A DNA stretch of 64,000 bases from Cryptomeria japonica (lineage: Eukaryota > Streptophyta > Pinopsida > Cupressales > Cupressaceae): NCBI RefSeq assembly GCF_030272615.1, contig NC_081409.1, positions 612,059,755 through 612,123,754 on the forward strand, read 5' to 3'. The translations under genes and the position numbers were made by a program. Of the stretch, positions 59,848-64,000 are shown one piece after another. The notes below the pieces were generated by a model, which was given only the letters and a program-made list of their open reading frames with translations, had not been told where the DNA came from and did not search any database. Positions within the stretch are counted from its first letter, which is position 1; each line of letters opens with the position of its first letter.

Positions 59848-61868
59848 TGTAATGCCCCTCCCTTGATTAGACTCTATTTAACCTGGTTGACTCTGTTGAT
59901 TTTTTTTTTGTTTATGTGGTTGGATGATACTCTATGTTGTAATGACTTTTATCATGATACTATGCTATGATGTTTTCGATTTAATAAATATTGGTTATGC
60001 ATTATATGTTTAAGGATGACTAGATGTTAGATTTTGTTTATGTGTACTAACCCATGGATTAACATATTTACGAGATGTATCATGTATTAGATTTCATGTT
60101 ATGTGTTTGATTTTGTATGGGGTGCAAGGGGATGATCTTTTGTCACTCACTTCAGAGAAACATAGAATGTCACGAATCTCCTCCACCAATGTGCTTGTAA
60201 ATGTTGGATATATGTATGTATGTTTTCTCGGTGATGTAGAGTTGCAAGTACAAGGCATCAACTCCACCCGATGCTCAAGTTTGAGCATGCCTACATTATC
60301 CCAATGGAAGTTGTGGGAGATGGTCATAAGGCTCGTCATTGTAACCCTATCCTTTTCTCGACACTAGAGAAATGTTTCTTGTCATGTGTCTACCCAATCA
60401 GAATGTCACTTAGGTGAAATTCGATAATCTTTGATGTGTTGCGTGTGAATATGTTGTTGTGTTGTATTTTGTGTTTTATTTGTTATAGTGTTTTGTTAGA
60501 TTTTTGTTTTACGTATTTATTATAAGGTTTTATTTAATTATGATAATTTAATTTAATTGCTTATGTTTGCATGCTTTAAATTAAATAAATTATATTTATT
60601 TACACGAATGGTTTTGTCATATTAATTAATCAACAAATCTATTCTAATGTTTAATTAATTATATTATAATATAACTATGGAATATTAATAAATAAAGTTA
60701 ATAATTAAAAGATAAAATAATTAAGTTATTAAATATGTATCATGATAGAAATCAATAAATAATTGAATATCATATTGAAAGATTTGTTAATTATTTATAA
60801 TGAAAATTTAAAAAGAAATTAAAGGAATAAAAATGAAAAGAAAGTTGTTTTTCTTAGCGGGGGGAATTTGGGAAGAAATGGGGGCTTTGTCAGGAAAATT
60901 TGTAGAGAAGGAAATATTTCCTTCCTCATGTTTTTTGGGGTGTTGGAATGGGAATTGGGATACCGGAGGTGTTGTTGGATCTTGGGATGACTCGATTGGC
61001 TCGTGTATTTGGTTGGGTTTTGTGCTTCTTCAATCTTCCACCTCTGGTTGCGAATTTGAGGTAGAGGTTTTCTTTTGCCAATGTTTTATTTTCAGAAATG
61101 AATTTATCCCTACTTAATATGTTTGTATTTAGATTATTGAACGAATTCATCATGCGGCTTCGCATGCATAAATCCATTCAATAATCTAAATGAACTTTTG
61201 TGATTTTCGAGCAAATATGTTTACTTTATGGGTGATTTTATTAAGGATGATTGTAATTTCATTGCATTATGCCATTTTACTTTTATCCTCCTGTGAATAT
61301 GGAATTACATGAGTTTAGATCTCTACAATTTTAACAAAAAAATTTTATTCAATCATTTATTTGTATTCATATATATACTATGTCAATTTAATTATCTATG
61401 GTTTTAGTTTATTTTTAATTATATGTTTGGTATGTATTTAGTTTGCTGCTAAAATTATTTAATCTTGTTTTAAAAGTAATTTTGTAGATCAAAATTAATA
61501 AATATTCTATTTATTGTTTCTGCTAATTTATTTTTGCCCTGTAAATTGAATGTTGTTATTATTTATTGATTAATTTAATTTAATTATATTTTACTAAATT
61601 TCTTTTCACATTTTCTGTGATTTTGGTAATGGCATTATTTTTATGTGAATCGTCGATTTTATTTTTTGGCGTTGTTTTATCTTTGGGGGGGGCTTACCCA
61701 CCCCCATGGGAGCCCACAATACGTGGGTACTCCCATTTTGGTGGGAGGATCTCCCAGCCTCGTGGGAACCCACAACATGTGGGTACTCCCATGTTGGTAT
61801 GAGCCTCACCACTTGCGTGGGAGCCCACCACTTGGTGGGTACTCCCACGTGGATGTGGGGGGGGGGCA
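59848..61868 (+). mobile_element. Element I: LTR, inserted in H, right end cut
   Basis: Starts TGTAATGCCCCTCCC, the same type as G and E, right after the H ORF (ACAAA at 59843-59847 is the candidate duplication). No matching end (GGGCATTACA) is seen before element J starts. AT-rich throughout except for the GC-rich block at 61685-61866. ORFs such as 60833-61117 show no recognisable protein. Confidence 0.65.
61685..61866. repeat. GC-rich hairpin-unit array in LTR I
   Basis: About five units of 30-45 bp with self-complementary cores built from GTGGGA/TCCCAC and ACCCAC/GTGGGT, for example CCCACAACATGTGGGTACTC near 61770 and CCCACCACTTGGTGGGTACT near 61825. It starts and ends with G runs. The sequence is different from the A array but the design is the same. 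Confidence 0.7.
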
Positions 61869-63529
61869 TGATGCAGAGGTGCCTAATAGGCTCAATGACA
61901 ACCCACAAGTTTGTTTTCTTCCTTGACTGAATGACTTTGACCAAAAGAGGATATGCGCTTGCAAGACCCTACAAATAAACTAGACCTTCTATATGTCACT
62001 TGTTTAAAAGAGACCAAACTTCTTCCAAGGTTTCAAACATAGTCACTTGGCTTCTTTATGCCCTCCTAGGACATCACAACCAATTCACAAACCTCTCTTG
62101 AGGCCCAACCAAGAGAGTGAATAGGATTTCTCATCAATCCCTTTGTAAGCCAAACCCCACAACCTAGGATTTATGCCTCAAAACTAAACCAATACAATGG
62201 AGACCACCAGAACTCATTCATGCCTCCTCTAACTCTTACACACAACTAAACTCAACCAATTTTCTAACCCCAAATCACAAATTTGATTGGAACCTTCAAT
62301 TTGGCTAATCAGGCCTACCTAATGACTTTTCGAGCAACAACTTTTGATTCCCCAAACATAAAGACAAAATGAGGTTCATTCTAGAGGAGTTTTCAAAACA
62401 TAATCTAAAACTAGGTTTGGGTCCAAGCATCTGATCACCAAACCCACTCTGTCCGCCTAGGCCTAATAGGGCTAGTAGGTCTAGGTTGTGAAACAACAAC
62501 GCTTCACAAACTGCAAACAACACCAACTCCTCTAGGAAAAATGTTGTTTGATATCCAATCCAAAAAATTCAACATAATACAATGCCTAAACCTCTTAAAT
62601 TTAGGCCTATGTCCCAATCTCTTTTCAAACCCTCACTACTCAAACTGTCACATAGAGATGTCAGTCCCTAATTTGCACTTATAGCCAAGGAATCCATCAA
62701 AGTCTATCATGCAAGTTTTTGCATCTTTATCAGAATCCTAAATTCTATTATCTCACTAAGAATTATATTTTCCCCATGGTTTCACGAAGAGTTAAGGGCA
62801 TTTTATTGTCCAAACCCTAGACTTAGGGTTTCAGACCTGCAACCAGTGTTTTCCTTATAGCTTCTATAAATGTGAATGTTTTTCCCTTAGATCAAGTTTA
62901 GCTAAAATTTTATTCAATTATCTACATGTCCATATGGTTCTCACCCTTCAATCAATTTGTACAAGCCGTACACAAAGAATTGAAAGCAATAAAACAATTA
63001 AAAAACCAATTGTAAGTAGACCAAAACTTCTTCATTCATGTGCCAAAACTTCAACAACCCCTCTTCCTTAACCAATAGAGGCTTATATCTCCTTCTTACA
63101 ACTACCCCTATTGATATCAACCACTTTTTGAAATGTGGTAACTTTTGGAGATTCAAAAAGTTGCTAAGACAAGAAAAGATGCAAAAGCAACTTTTGCATC
63201 TTTTGGAGAATTTTGTATCTTTTGACACAATGACTTCCTAGACCCCTAAATTGTTGTTCCAATTCCAATTTAGGCTCACATATGTGAAAAACAACCAAAA
63301 TACTTCAATTCCACCCTTGTGACTCCCTTGACCATGGTTTGACCAACCATGTCCTAATGGATTGTAATAGACAACATTGGCTAGAAAGCCTTACATCTTG
63401 ATCAAATATTTATAGATGGTCAAGTGACCTTATTACATAAAAAGACAACTCCTATGAATTCCTACACCATCTTATTGAGGGGAGTAGAGGGTCCTCATGC
63501 ACCATACTCCCAAGGGTGAATGAATATCA
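61869..63529 (-). mobile_element. Element J: 3' LTR (tentative limits)
   Basis: On the minus strand, AAGAGGGACT (polypurine-like, 63530-63540) is followed by TGATATTCATTC, the likely LTR start; the other end is taken at TGATGCAGAGG (61869), where the GC block of I stops. TGAT/ATCA ends would pair. The limits are tentative, because the second LTR is outside the window. Confidence 0.4.
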
Positions 63530-64000
63530 AGTCCCTCTTGAGATTAGTTCTTCAATGCTTCTCCCATGCTTCTTAATGTCATTCTCATCCATCCATGTGG
63601 CATCTTCCTCTAGGAGATTGTACCATTTGACCAGATACTACTTGTATGTTTTGTTCCTGGTTTTCTTAACCTCTTTGGTGTCCAATACGTTGTCCAAATT
63701 TAAGGGTTGGCTAGGTGGTAGATCCTTCACACAATCTTCATCATCTTCTACAACATAAGCTTGATTTGAACCTGCAGTCACAAAATCCCTACAGGAAAAC
63801 AAATCCAAGACATTAAAAATGGGAGAAATTGCTATGTCAGGGGGAAGTTCAAGCTCATAGGCATTCAGTCCAAATATGTGCCTTATTCTGCATGGTCCTA
63901 TTTTCTTCATCATTAGCTTTGTATATTTTCCTTTTGGTAGTCTTTCCTTCCTAAGGTGAGAAAATACAAGATCCCGCACCTTTAAATGTACATCCCTTTT
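63530..64000 (-). pseudogene. Element J: gypsy integrase C-terminus, partial
   Basis: 63638-63979 reads MRDLVFSHLRKERLPKGKYTKLMMKKIGPCRI then GLNAYELELPPDIAISPIFNVLDL, the GPY/F-type C-terminal domain of Ty3/gypsy integrases. It is the end of pol on the minus strand; the rest continues to the right of the window. After it comes an acidic tail (VVEDDEDCVKDLPP). The open frame stops at 63638, about 100 bases before the presumed polypurine tract. Whether this copy is intact cannot be judged. Confidence 0.82.

Noticed and set aside
60833-61117. ORF of 94 codons with Cys- and Trp-rich sequence
   Set aside because: Lies inside LTR I, no recognised family, composition explained by G/T-rich DNA.

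Overview
This is a plant nuclear genome window made almost entirely of retrotransposons inserted into one another. I see no ordinary host gene, no tRNA or rRNA gene and no CRISPR array. The DNA is AT-rich, the elements are mostly broken by stops and frameshifts, and LTRs reach 3.4-4.5 kb. This fits a seed plant with a large genome. A gymnosperm or conifer is my guess from the long LTRs and the zinc-knuckle gag type, but the sequence does not prove it.

Layout, with letters used below. G is the oldest layer: a Ty3/gypsy-type LTR element with no coding capacity (5' LTR remnant 51482-52296, internal 52297-55881, 3' LTR start 55882-56136). D, a Ty1/copia element on the minus strand, ends at 51481 inside G's 5' LTR; its pieces are 3522-5047, 9323-11411 and 50037-51481, and it continues left of the window. 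D is interrupted by a LINE (1-3521), by solo LTR E (5048-9322, site duplication TAATT) and by A, a chromovirus on the minus strand (11412-50036, site duplication AATGT). Each 4.3-kb LTR of A carries a further element: B, another chromovirus (13922-25538, site duplication TACCT), in the left LTR, and C (33053-46318) in the right LTR. To the right, copia element H (from 56137) sits in G's 3' LTR, LTR I (from 59848) cuts H, and gypsy element J (from about 61869, minus strand) cuts I and leaves the window. Nesting reaches four levels (G>D>A>B or C).

Coding content. LINE: RT, zinc finger and RNase H, broken. D: gag, protease and integrase, broken; RT lies outside. A and B: gag, protease, RT, RNase H, integrase and chromodomain, all broken. 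C is the unusual one: 10 kb of internal DNA without any pol gene, a long sense frame of about 890 codons with no family I recognise, and on the opposite strand a plant-mobile-domain-like gene with an acidic tail, open apart from two stop codons. H: zinc-knuckle gag followed by an unrecognised protein of at least 330 residues. J: only the integrase C-terminus.

The most interesting items are element C and its antisense gene, an inverted-repeat array upstream of that gene, hairpin-unit arrays in LTRs that differ in copy number between the two LTRs of one element, and an inversion of about 370 bp inside one LTR of B.
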